DNA of 14,241 nucleotides from an uncultured Eudoraea sp. (GTDB taxonomy: Bacteria > Bacteroidota > Bacteroidia > Flavobacteriales > Flavobacteriaceae). Below the pieces are notes generated by a model, which did no database searches, was not told the DNA's origin, and worked only from the letters and a program-made list of their open reading frames with translations. This document shows, in pieces, positions 6,132 to 13,549 of the stretch; within the stretch, counting starts at the first letter, position 1, and the number at the start of each line of letters is the position of its first letter. Made by a program: the position numbers and the translations under genes. Where the stretch lies: positions 1-14,241 of the forward strand of contig CAJQNH010000242.1 in the NCBI GenBank assembly GCA_905479615.1. The letters are read 5' to 3'.

Positions 6132-8087
6132 ATGAAAAATTTAAACTATTTAATTTGTATCCTCTTTGGGTTAGGAATTACCTTAAGCGGCTGCAACAAC
6201 CAATCTCAGAAATCCAATGGGGCTTTATCCTCAAGCGCTGCCGAAAAAGTATACATAGCTCCTGGTGAACAAGACGAATTCTACGCTTTCCTTTCCGGAG
6301 GTTATAGCGGCAACCTTACTGTATATGGACTTCCTTCAGGACGTTTGTTCAAGGAAATCCCGGTATTCTCACAATTCCCGACCTCCGGATATGGTTATTC
6401 GGAAGAAACCAAACCAATGTTGAATACTTCCTTTGGATTTATTCCCTGGGATGATTTACACCACCCTGATATTTCACAAACTAATGGTGAATTGGATGGT
6501 CGATGGATTTTTGTAAACGGTAACAATACTCCCCGTATAGCAAGGGTAAGTTTGAGTACTTTTGAGACTGAAGAGATTATTGAGGTTCCGAACAGTGCGG
6601 GTAACCACAGTTCGTCATTCATAACGGAAAACACTGAGTATGTGGTGGCTGGAACACGCTTTTCGGTACCTGTGCCACAGCGCGATATGCCTATTAATGA
6701 ATACAAAGGAAATTTTAAAGGCGCTTTGTCTTTTATTAGTGTTGCGCCTGATAATGGGCGAATGAATCTGGAATTCCAGGTGTTGATGCCAGGATTCAAT
6801 TATGATCTTTCGCATCCGGGTCGTGGAAAATCTCATGGATGGTTCTTCTTTACAACATATAATACCGAAGAGGCCAGTTCTTTATTGGAAGTTAATGCTT
6901 CGCAAAATGACAAGGATTTTATCGCCGCCGTAAACTGGAAAAAAATTGAAGAGTATGTTAAAAATGGAGGAGGGACTAAAATGCCCGCGGATTATGCCCA
7001 CAATGTATATGACGAGGAAACTCATACCGGAACCTCTACCATGAAAAAAGAGGTAATTACTGTAGATCCAACTCAAGTACCCGGATCTTTGTACTTTTTG
7101 CCTACTCCTAAATCGCCACACGGTTGTGACGTAGATCCAACAGGAGAATATATTATCGGTAATGGAAAACTATCCGCAGACCTTACTGTACATTCTTTTG
7201 ATAAAATGTTGGCCGCCATCGAAGGCAAAAAATTCGATGGTGATGCTTATGGCATTCCTATATTGAAATTTGAGGATGTTTTGGCTGGTGTCGTAAAAAG
7301 TGGAGGCCTAGGCCCGCTACATACCGAATTTGATGAAAAAGGAAATGCGTACACTACCTTCTTTATTTCTTCGGAAGTGGTAAAATGGAAAGTTGGCACA
7401 TGGGAGGTTATCGATAGAAAACCAACCTATTATTCCGTAGGACATTTAATGATTCCGGGTGGAAATTCAAGGAAGCCTTTCGGTAAGTATGTGGTAGCTA
7501 TGAACAAGATTACCAAAGACAGGTATCTTCCTACGGGTCCTGAAATGGAGCACTCTGCTCAGATTTATGATATTTCAGGAGAAAAAATGGAATTGATTTA
7601 TGATTTTCCAACCCACGGGGAACCGCATTATGCCGCTGGTTGTCCTGCCGAGTTGTTAGCATCAAATTCGAAAAAAATCTATCGATTGGATGAAAATAAG
7701 CATAAATATGCTACGATAGGTGTTGATGATGCGCGTGTTGAACGCAATGGGAATGAAGTCCATGTTTATATGTCTACCATCCGAAGTCATTTTACACCCG
7801 ACAATATTGAGGGTGTCAAAGTAGGGGATAAGGTTTATTTCCATATCACTAACCACGAGCAAGATTTTGATGTGCCACATGGTTTCTCCATTATTGGTCA
7901 GGGGACTTCTGAAATTCTAGTAATGCCGGGGCAAACCAAGACCTCGTTATGGGAACCTAAAAAGGTTGGAGTATGGCCATTCTACTGTACCGATTTTTGT
8001 TCTGCCTTACACCAGGAAATGCAAGGTTATGTTAGAGTATCTCCTGCTAATTCAAATATTGACCTTTCATGGTCTTTAGGCGAATGA
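6132..8087 (+). CDS. nosZ: Nitrous oxide reductase, Sec-dependent (clade II), probable lipoprotein
   Basis: 651 residues; reduces N2O to N2 in the periplasm. The signal peptide is Sec-type, not Tat, and ends in the lipobox LSGC (Cys21), so the enzyme is probably lipid-anchored. The N-terminal seven-bladed propeller (about 45-520) has seven histidines in the order expected for the four-copper CuZ site: His110, His111, His159, His330 (SPHG), His397 (GPLHTEFDEKGNAYTT), His438 and His499 (EPH). The C-terminal cupredoxin domain holds CuA ligands His583, Cys619, Cys623, His627 and Met630 in CTDFCSALHQEM. The CTDFC form (Asp at the place of the clade I tryptophan in CSWFC) together with the Sec signal marks clade II. 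No ligand is missing, so it should be functional. Start 6132 gives the signal peptide directly. A terminator follows the stop. Confidence 0.97.
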   Translation: MKNLNYLICILFGLGITLSGCNNQSQKSNGALSSSAAEKVYIAPGEQDEFYAFLSGGYSGNLTVYGLPSGRLFKEIPVFSQFPTSGYGYSEETKPMLNTSFGFIPWDDLHHPDISQTNGELDGRWIFVNGNNTPRIARVSLSTFETEEIIEVPNSAGNHSSSFITENTEYVVAGTRFSVPVPQRDMPINEYKGNFKGALSFISVAPDNGRMNLEFQVLMPGFNYDLSHPGRGKSHGWFFFTTYNTEEASSLLEVNASQNDKDFIAAVNWKKIEEYVKNGGGTKMPADYAHNVYDEETHTGTSTMKKEVITVDPTQVPGSLYFLPTPKSPHGCDVDPTGEYIIGNGKLSADLTVHSFDKMLAAIEGKKFDGDAYGIPILKFEDVLAGVVKSGGLGPLHTEFDEKGNAYTTFFISSEVVKWKVGTWEVIDRKPTYYSVGHLMIPGGNSRKPFGKYVVAMNKITKDRYLPTGPEMEHSAQIYDISGEKMELIYDFPTHGEPHYAAGCPAELLASNSKKIYRLDENKHKYATIGVDDARVERNGNEVHVYMSTIRSHFTPDNIEGVKVGDKVYFHITNHEQDFDVPHGFSIIGQGTSEILVMPGQTKTSLWEPKKVGVWPFYCTDFCSALHQEMQGYVRVSPANSNIDLSWSLGE

Positions 8088-8120
8088 AAGTACTCTGGTA
8101 AATAATTTTATTTCACATAT

Positions 8121-8154
8121 AAAAGCGGGCTGTGTCTAAGACCTGCCCGCTTTT
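8121..8154 (+). terminator. Intrinsic terminator between nosZ and the accessory genes
   Basis: A 10-bp perfect stem, AAAAGCGGGC (8121-8130) with GCCCGCTTTT (8145-8154), has an inner GTC/GAC extension and runs into six T's (8151-8156). It lies 33 bases after the nosZ stop. The downstream genes are on the same strand and I find no convincing TAnnTTTG box after it, so it is probably a partial terminator, or a promoter of another form lies in 8155-8215. Confidence 0.85.
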
Positions 8155-8186
8155 TTCACAAATTAAAGTATCCTTCCAAAGCCACG

Positions 8187-8207
8187 TTTGATTTGTAAAC
8201 AATCAAA
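8187..8207. promoter_or_regulatory. Inverted repeat TTTGATT-N7-AATCAAA before the membrane-protein gene
   Basis: Perfect 7-bp arms (8187-8193 and 8201-8207) around TGTAAAC, ending 8 bases before the start codon at 8216. The arms include the FNR half-sites TTGAT and ATCAA, but they are 9 bases apart rather than 4, so a standard FNR dimer should not fit. It may be an operator for another regulator or an RNA stem that covers the translation start. Confidence 0.4.
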
Positions 8208-8215
8208 AAGCAGAA

Positions 8216-8878
8216 ATGATGAAAAAAGCAAGTATCCTGATGATCATTGGTCCTTTGTTTCTTTTGGGATTGTACGTTTTCCCGCTCTGGAACATAATGC
8301 TCGGAGCACCTCAATATCCGGAACCATTGGGAATGAATATTTATATTGATGGTATTAAGGGAGTTGATGAATTTGATATTCAGAACATTGACGGTCTTAA
8401 TCACTACATTGGCATGCGTACACTACCAAAACCTGAGGATATGTGGGAGTTTAGTACCTTTCCATGGGTCATTGGAGGAATGGTGGCCTTAGGTGTATTG
8501 ATAGGCCTGCTGGGATTTTTTGAAAAAGTTAGCTATAAATGGTTTATGGGATGGTTCGTATTGATGAGTATCTTAGGAGTACTGGGGATGTATGATTTTA
8601 ATGCATGGATGGTAGATTACGGCACCAACCTGGATCCTAATGCTATAATGAAACTCACCAACGCAGATGGCACTCCTGTTAGTTACAAACCTCCACTTTT
8701 TGGCCATGTAAAAATGCTTAATTTTGACGTAACCTCCTTGCCATCGACAGGTGCGTGGTTCATGTTTGTGGGTATGATGCTGACTGTAATGGCATTTTTT
8801 GTGGGTAAAAAAGCATGGAAACCCGAAAGCAGTGCCAAGTCGGTAAGACCGATTAAAGTAAAAACAAATGATAAGTAG
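8216..8878 (+). CDS. Four-helix membrane protein of the nos cluster, NosB-like candidate
   Basis: 220 residues, no named domain recognised. Predicted helices at about 5-25, 83-103, 108-126 and 179-197; the very basic C-terminal tail (198-220) and the loop with Lys104 and Lys108 should be cytoplasmic. This leaves two long loops in the periplasm: 28-80, with LNHYIGMRT around His63 and Met67, and 127-178, with HVKM at His164-Met167. Paired His and Met residues would suit copper handling, but that is speculation. Clade II nos clusters commonly encode a membrane protein called NosB directly after nosZ; position and topology agree, while sequence identity to NosB cannot be tested here. Two ATGs in tandem (8216, 8219) could serve as start. 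Its end overlaps nosL by 11 bases, showing translational coupling with the maturation genes. Confidence 0.8.
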   Translation: MMKKASILMIIGPLFLLGLYVFPLWNIMLGAPQYPEPLGMNIYIDGIKGVDEFDIQNIDGLNHYIGMRTLPKPEDMWEFSTFPWVIGGMVALGVLIGLLGFFEKVSYKWFMGWFVLMSILGVLGMYDFNAWMVDYGTNLDPNAIMKLTNADGTPVSYKPPLFGHVKMLNFDVTSLPSTGAWFMFVGMMLTVMAFFVGKKAWKPESSAKSVRPIKVKTNDK

Positions 8879-9302
8879 ATTCATTTTAGTAACTATAGCA
8901 CTTTTGACATTTGTATCGTGCGAGGTTAATCCAAAACCAATTAATTATGGTTCTGATGGATGCCATTTTTGTTCGATGATTATTGTGGATAAGCAACATG
9001 CTGCTCAAATAGTAACTAAAAAAGGGAAGGCATTTAAATTTGACGCGGTGGAATGTATGCTTAATCATAGGAAAGACATAGATACCGTTGAAGTTGCACT
9101 TTATTTCTGCAATTACTATGAGCAACCAGGAGAACTGAAAGCCGCACAGGAGGCAACTTATCTGATAAGTGAAAATATACCCAGTCCCATGGGGGAATTC
9201 TTAACCGCATTTGACAATATGGAAGCTGCAACCGTGGCAAAAGAAGAAAATGGAGGAGAGCTCTATTCCTGGAATGAACTTTTGAAACACATGAATAATT
9301 AA
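8868..9302 (+). CDS. nosL: Copper chaperone lipoprotein for nitrous oxide reductase
   Basis: 144 residues. NosL binds Cu(I) and delivers copper for assembly of the NosZ centres at the outer face of the membrane. Seen: a lipoprotein signal ending FVSC (Cys18), then the family's copper motif Cys32-x2-Cys35-x-Met37 in CHFCSM, a FKFDAVECM segment (56-64), and SPMGEFLTAF (106-115) with conserved Met108. The length is slightly below the usual 150-190 residues but no motif is missing. It overlaps the preceding membrane-protein gene by 11 bases, and the next gene starts one base after its stop, so translation is tightly coupled along this stretch. Confidence 0.93.
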   Translation: MISRFILVTIALLTFVSCEVNPKPINYGSDGCHFCSMIIVDKQHAAQIVTKKGKAFKFDAVECMLNHRKDIDTVEVALYFCNYYEQPGELKAAQEATYLISENIPSPMGEFLTAFDNMEAATVAKEENGGELYSWNELLKHMNN

Positions 9303-9303
9303 A

Positions 9304-9600
9304 ATGATGTATACGGTTAATAATGGAATTAATTCACAGGAGTATAATAAGCTTCAGATTCATAAGCTGGTAAATACTGAAAACTTAAAAATATTAACTA
9401 TTAGCCTTGAAAAAAACGCTATCTTTCCTGAACATGTGTCACCAAAAGATGTACAATTAATTGTATTGGAGGGCGCTATTATTTTTTATATCAATCAGAA
9501 AGAGTACCATCTTTCCAAACATCAACATTTTTCCTTTCCTAAAGATGAAAAACATTGGGTAAAAGCACTCGAGAATTCAAAATTCCTTATAATAAGGTAA
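9304..9600 (+). CDS. Small single-domain cupin-like protein inside the nos operon
   Basis: 98 residues, no signal peptide, so probably cytoplasmic. The pattern is a small cupin barrel: FPEHVSPKDVQLIVLEG (41-57) resembles cupin motif 1 and FPKDEKHW (78-85) resembles motif 2. However, motif 1 lacks the usual HxH pair; only His44 is in place, along with His84 in motif 2, so a standard three-histidine metal site is incomplete. His73 and His75 (SKHQHF) lie nearby and might contribute. It starts one base after the nosL stop and ends 8 bases before nosD, so it is a genuine operon member rather than a chance frame. It is not one of the classical nos genes. A role in sensing, storage of copper or sulfur, or electron transfer is unknown; assignment to the cupin fold is my reading of pattern and size. 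Confidence 0.75.
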   Translation: MMYTVNNGINSQEYNKLQIHKLVNTENLKILTISLEKNAIFPEHVSPKDVQLIVLEGAIIFYINQKEYHLSKHQHFSFPKDEKHWVKALENSKFLIIR

Positions 9601-9608
9601 TACTGATT

Positions 9609-10841
9609 ATGGGTAGATTTTTTCTATTGGGAATATTGTTTCTAAGTATCTTTAGTTTAAAAGCAAAGACCTTGGTAGTATGCTCAGACTGTGAGTTTAG
9701 GTCTATTAAAGATGCTGTTTCAAAGTCTTCAAAATTTGATACTGTTCTTATCAAAAAAGGCACCTACAAAGAGTTCAATATCCTTGTAGACAAACCATTA
9801 ACCTTGAAGGGTGAAAACTACCCCGTAGTAGACGGCGAAGACCGTGGCGAAATCATACGCATTGTTTCCGATAATGTGACTATTGATGGACTACACATTA
9901 TTAACGTCGGTACCAGTTACACTACAGATTACGCCGCTATCCGGGTAGTTAAAAGTGAAAACTTCCTGATACAGAACGTAGTATTGGAAAAGCTCTTTTT
10001 CGGTATATATCTTGAAAAATCGAATAACGGTAAAGTGTATAACAACAAGATTAATGGCGATGCAGTGGATGAGTATAATTCTGGTAATGGTATTCAATTA
10101 TGGTATTGCCACAATGTTCAGGTAGACCAAAATAGTGTACAAGGTGTACGCGATGGTATTTACCTGGAGTTTTCTGATAATGTTACCATCAATAACAACC
10201 TGAGCACAAATAATCTGAGGTATGGCCTTCATTTTATGTTTTCGAACGATGATGTGTATACAAATAATACCTTCGAGAACAATGGCGCTGGTGTGGCCGT
10301 AATGTTTTCAAAGAAAATTACAATGCGTAACAATACTTTTTCAAAAAACTGGGGTACAGCTTCTTTTGGTTTGTTATTAAAAGAGATCAATGATGCAGAA
10401 ATTACAGGCAATATTTTTACCAATAATACCATCGGTATCAATGTAGAAGGATCCAATAGAATAAATTATTACAACAATGAATTTATTAGTAATGGATGGG
10501 CTTTGAAAGTAAAAGGGGCATGTTATTCGAATTCGTTTGTCAATAACAATTTTTTACATAATTCCTTTGATATTTCTTATAACAGTAAAATTAACGACAA
10601 TGTGTTTAAAGAAAATTATTGGAGCGATTATTCAGGCTATGATTTAAACAAAGATGGTATAGGAGATGTACCTTACAGACCTGTTAAACTATTTTCATAT
10701 ATCGTGAACAGAACCCCTGAAACTATTGTGCTACTGCGCAGTTTATTTATGGATATCATAGATTTTTCAGAAAAAGTATCGCCCATTTTTACACCAGATA
10801 ATCTAATGGATAATAGCCCCCTTATGAAAAGAATAAAATGA
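9609..10841 (+). CDS. nosD: Periplasmic nitrous oxide reductase maturation protein, beta-helix
   Basis: 410 residues from the ATG at 9609, chosen because it begins directly with a signal peptide (MGRFFLLGILFLSIFSLKAKT); the TTG at 9555 would overlap the cupin-like gene and add a hydrophilic extension. The mature part is a right-handed parallel beta-helix of PbH1/CASH repeats, visible as recurring Asn-rich turns (NNKINGDAV, DNVTINNNL, NNTFENNG, NNTFSKNWG). The NosD hallmark YWSDYSGYDLNKDGIGDVPY is near residues 336-355. NosD works with the NosFY ABC transporter in building the CuZ site in the periplasm. Cys25 and Cys28 (VVCSDCEF) lie just after the signal peptide and could form a disulfide or bind metal. 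Its stop overlaps the nosF start by 4 bases (ATGA). Confidence 0.93.
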   Translation: MGRFFLLGILFLSIFSLKAKTLVVCSDCEFRSIKDAVSKSSKFDTVLIKKGTYKEFNILVDKPLTLKGENYPVVDGEDRGEIIRIVSDNVTIDGLHIINVGTSYTTDYAAIRVVKSENFLIQNVVLEKLFFGIYLEKSNNGKVYNNKINGDAVDEYNSGNGIQLWYCHNVQVDQNSVQGVRDGIYLEFSDNVTINNNLSTNNLRYGLHFMFSNDDVYTNNTFENNGAGVAVMFSKKITMRNNTFSKNWGTASFGLLLKEINDAEITGNIFTNNTIGINVEGSNRINYYNNEFISNGWALKVKGACYSNSFVNNNFLHNSFDISYNSKINDNVFKENYWSDYSGYDLNKDGIGDVPYRPVKLFSYIVNRTPETIVLLRSLFMDIIDFSEKVSPIFTPDNLMDNSPLMKRIK

Positions 10842-11548
10842 TAAGAATTGAAGACCTCCACAAAAAATTTGGCAGGAATCACGTGCTTAGCGGAACAAAC
10901 CTTTCTATTAAAAGCCCGGGCATTTATGCTGTGCTTGGCCCTAACGGTTCAGGGAAAACCACTCTAATAAAATGTATTTTAGGAATGGTAATTCCTACTT
11001 CAGGTGAAATTGAAGTAGAAGGTAAGGCTGTTAAAAAAAATTGGAAATACAGACAGGAAATCAACTACCTGCCCCAGATAGCAAATTTTCCGGGGAATTT
11101 AAAGGTATTTGAACTAATAGCAATGATCAAGGATTTAAGGCAAAAGCCAAGTCAGGATGATGATCTTATTTCAAGCTTTGGATTAGCTCCATATTTAAAT
11201 AGTAAACTGGCTTCCTTGTCTGGCGGCACCAGGCAAAAGGTAAACATACTTTTGGCTTTTATGTTTAACAGTCCGCTAATTATTTTGGATGAACCTACCA
11301 CAGGTTTGGATCCTGCTGCCTTAATTAGTTTAAAAAAGCTTATTCAAAAGGAAAAGAACCAGGGCAAAACTATTTTGATTACAACTCATATCATGCAGTT
11401 TGTTGAAGAAATGGCTGATACAATAATATATCTACTGGAAGGTAAAATCTATTTTAAGGGAACTATCAAAGAGCTCAAAGAAAGGACAGGCGAAAATAAT
11501 TTTGACCATGCTATAGCTAGAATAGCAACAAATTTTGAGAATGTTTAA
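10838..11548 (+). CDS. nosF: ABC transporter ATP-binding protein for NosZ maturation
   Basis: 236 residues, cytoplasmic ATPase that pairs with NosY and the periplasmic NosD; the complex is needed to assemble the CuZ centre, probably by supplying a sulfur species. Seen: Walker A GPNGSGKT (34-41), Q-loop LPQ (78-80), ABC signature LSGGT (127-131), Walker B LIILDEP (147-153) and switch His184 in TTHIM. All catalytic elements are intact. The start overlaps the nosD stop by 4 bases and the end overlaps nosY by 8 bases, the usual arrangement of a translationally coupled nosDFY set. Without the neighbours it could only be called an ABC-2 type ATPase; the context makes NosF firm. Confidence 0.95.
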   Translation: MIRIEDLHKKFGRNHVLSGTNLSIKSPGIYAVLGPNGSGKTTLIKCILGMVIPTSGEIEVEGKAVKKNWKYRQEINYLPQIANFPGNLKVFELIAMIKDLRQKPSQDDDLISSFGLAPYLNSKLASLSGGTRQKVNILLAFMFNSPLIILDEPTTGLDPAALISLKKLIQKEKNQGKTILITTHIMQFVEEMADTIIYLLEGKIYFKGTIKELKERTGENNFDHAIARIATNFENV

Positions 11549-12323
11549 AATACTGAAATACAGCTTTTACGACCTAATGCGAAGCAGATGGAGCTATGTG
11601 TATTTTCTGTTTTATCTTGCCCTTGGTTTTGTCCTTTTGTTTCTTAACAATGATGTTTCCAAAGCAGTTATTACCTTAATGAATGTGATCATAGTCCTGG
11701 TTCCTCTAATAGGCACAATTTTTGGAGTAATGTACTTCTATAATTCTAAAGAATTTACTGAACTTTTATTGGCGCTACCTATTAAACGTTCTTCTATTTT
11801 TACAGGGCAGTATTTAGGCGTAGCGGGTTCTTTGACCTTAAGTTTGGTAATGGGACTTGGGATTCCCTTTATTGCATACGGACTTTTTAGGAGCAATGCC
11901 ATTTGGGATTTTACACTATTATTGGTGGTGGGAGCATTTCTGACTCTAATTTTCACAGCTCTGTCGTTTAACATTGCATTGTCCAATGAAAATAAAATTA
12001 AAGGATTTGGTTATGCCGTATTATTATGGCTGTTTTTCGCGGTAATTTATGATGGGTTGTTTCTATTATCGCTTATAATATTTGAAGACTATCCTTTAGA
12101 TAAATATTCTTTGGTGGCCACAATGCTTAATCCCGTAGATCTTTCCAGAACACTAATACTTTTGAAATTAGATATATCTGCCCTTATGGGTTATACGGGC
12201 GCTGTATTCAAATCTTTTTTCGGAACGAGATCAGGGTTCTTTATTTCAATTTTTATGTTGATTTTATGGGTAGTTATGCCAATGTATAGTCTGATTAGAA
12301 AGGCAGGCAGAAAGGATTTTTAG
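11541..12323 (+). CDS. nosY: ABC-2 type permease for NosZ maturation
   Basis: 260 residues from the ATG at 11541; the TTG two codons upstream at 11535 is a less likely start. Integral membrane partner of NosF with about six helices: roughly 18-35, 46-66, 90-113, 122-145, 155-177 and 234-253. Family markers are the N-terminal KILKYSFYDLMRSRW, the cytoplasmic FTELLLALPIKRSS, and the NosY-type stretch LNPVDLSRTLILLKLDISAL followed by MGYTGAVFK. It completes the nosDFY unit and overlaps nosF by 8 bases. Its stop codon overlaps the stop of the convergent DUF1643 gene, so no terminator sits between them. Confidence 0.94.
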   Translation: MFKILKYSFYDLMRSRWSYVYFLFYLALGFVLLFLNNDVSKAVITLMNVIIVLVPLIGTIFGVMYFYNSKEFTELLLALPIKRSSIFTGQYLGVAGSLTLSLVMGLGIPFIAYGLFRSNAIWDFTLLLVVGAFLTLIFTALSFNIALSNENKIKGFGYAVLLWLFFAVIYDGLFLLSLIIFEDYPLDKYSLVATMLNPVDLSRTLILLKLDISALMGYTGAVFKSFFGTRSGFFISIFMLILWVVMPMYSLIRKAGRKDF

Positions 12324-12823
12324 AAAGAATAGGGTTCGATAAAATCTTTATAAGTTCCTCTTGATGGATGTACCTTGGTATTAAGCAGGCTTTTTTGGGG
12401 ATAATCCTTTAATATGGCATGGATTACATTCCGGCGTTCCGAATAAGAATTGGTTTTCCCCCAGGCTATGAGGACCATATCGGAAACTGTTATAGCGTGC
12501 CGAACTATACTGTCATTTTCTTTCCCGATTTTATCAGGAGAGCCTAGAAAACCATTGGTTTGTATATAGGCAAACAGATTAACTACTATAATAGTTTTTA
12601 CGTTTCTAAATGGCTCAACTTCTTTTTCAAAAATTAGTTTTTCCAGAAATTGAACAGATTTGTCCGCAAATTTTACATTGGCAACACTGGGATTTTGCAT
12701 GATAACACAAAGGGTATTGCCGCTTGTTTTTGATGTATTTTCTATGGTAAGCTGATATCGAAATTTTTTACAATCAGAAAATTTAGCTTTTACCAGTACG
12801 CCAGGGATGTGCTTATAAATCAT
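12320..12823 (-). CDS. DUF1643 family protein
   Basis: 167 residues, cytoplasmic, function unknown. It matches the DUF1643 pattern: an N-terminal strand-rich part (RYQLTIEN), the conserved NPS at 44-46, VVNLFAY at 80-86, GKENDSIV at 100-107, and AWGK at 120-123 with nearby Ser/Arg residues, ending in a VHPSRG segment. The length is typical for the family and it appears intact. It starts 18 bases after deoD on the same strand, so it is probably the last gene of the deo transcript. Its stop overlaps the nosY stop. The family is often carried by mobile or phage DNA, but nothing else here indicates transfer. Confidence 0.82.
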   Translation of the reverse strand: MIYKHIPGVLVKAKFSDCKKFRYQLTIENTSKTSGNTLCVIMQNPSVANVKFADKSVQFLEKLIFEKEVEPFRNVKTIIVVNLFAYIQTNGFLGSPDKIGKENDSIVRHAITVSDMVLIAWGKTNSYSERRNVIHAILKDYPQKSLLNTKVHPSRGTYKDFIEPYSF

Positions 12824-12841
12824 CGTTTAACGCATGCTAAT

Positions 12842-13546
12842 TTAGTCTTCGCAAATGTTCAGCGCAATTTTAACCATTTCTTCAAAAGTTCGTTCCCGTT
12901 CTTCGAAACTGCATTTTTCCCCGGTCACCAAAGAGTCGGAAATTGTAAGAATAGCCAGTGCCTCAATATTATATTTTGCGGCTATTGTATAAAGTCCGGC
13001 GGCTTCCATTTCAACACATAGCACTCCATATTTGGCCCATTTTTTGTAGGCCAAAGGATCTTCGTCATAGTACTGATCTGAAGAAAGAATATTACCGGCT
13101 TTGATAGGAATGTTGTTTTCCTGTCCGTATACAGCAGCCTTCATGATTAAATTGAAGTTGGCGGTAGGGGCATAACTGACATCATTAAATATTGCATTGT
13201 TAATACCCGAATTTGTAGAAGCGGATAGGGCCAAAATGATATCCCTAATCTTAACATCCTCATGATAAGACCCTGCGGTGCCCACCCGGATTATTCGTTT
13301 CACATCGTATTCTTTAATAAGTTCATGATAGTAAATCATGGCCGAAGGGATCCCCATGCCACTTCCCTGTATTGAAATACGTTGCCCTTTAAATTCCCCG
13401 GTATAACCCAGCATACCACGAATATTTGAGTAACAATAAGCGTTATCTAAAAACGTCTCAGCAATCCATTTGGCACGTAGTGGATCACCCGGCATTAAAA
13501 CGGTCTCGGCAATCTCATTTTTTTTTGCGTCAATGTGGGCACTCAT
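12842..13546 (-). CDS. deoD: Purine nucleoside phosphorylase, DeoD type
   Basis: 234 residues, cytoplasmic; cleaves purine (deoxy)nucleosides with phosphate to free base and (deoxy)ribose 1-phosphate. It is the hexameric bacterial type, and the active-site residues fall at the same numbers as in the E. coli enzyme: His4 (reaches the neighbouring subunit), Gly20, Arg24, Arg43 and Arg87 for phosphate, Met180 and Glu181 for ribose, Asp204 as the general acid and Arg217. Position 90 is Thr where E. coli has Ser, a conservative change. It follows deoC by 3 bases in one transcript. Together they turn deoxynucleosides into intermediates for DeoC, although no phosphopentomutase gene is visible here. 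Confidence 0.95.
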   Translation of the reverse strand: MSAHIDAKKNEIAETVLMPGDPLRAKWIAETFLDNAYCYSNIRGMLGYTGEFKGQRISIQGSGMGIPSAMIYYHELIKEYDVKRIIRVGTAGSYHEDVKIRDIILALSASTNSGINNAIFNDVSYAPTANFNLIMKAAVYGQENNIPIKAGNILSSDQYYDEDPLAYKKWAKYGVLCVEMEAAGLYTIAAKYNIEALAILTISDSLVTGEKCSFEERERTFEEMVKIALNICED

Positions 13547-13549
13547 AGA

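Noticed and set aside
8188..8206. FNR box made of TTGAT and ATCAA before the membrane-protein gene
   Set aside because: The half-sites are 9 bases apart instead of 4, so a standard FNR dimer would not bind; kept only as an unassigned inverted repeat.
9555..9608. Longer NosD from a TTG at 9555
   Set aside because: It would overlap the cupin-like gene by 46 bases and put 18 mostly hydrophilic residues before a complete signal peptide.
12320..12823. DUF1643 gene as sign of a mobile element
   Set aside because: The family is sometimes carried by phages, but there is no integrase, repeat or attachment site here and the gene follows deoD in a compact operon.
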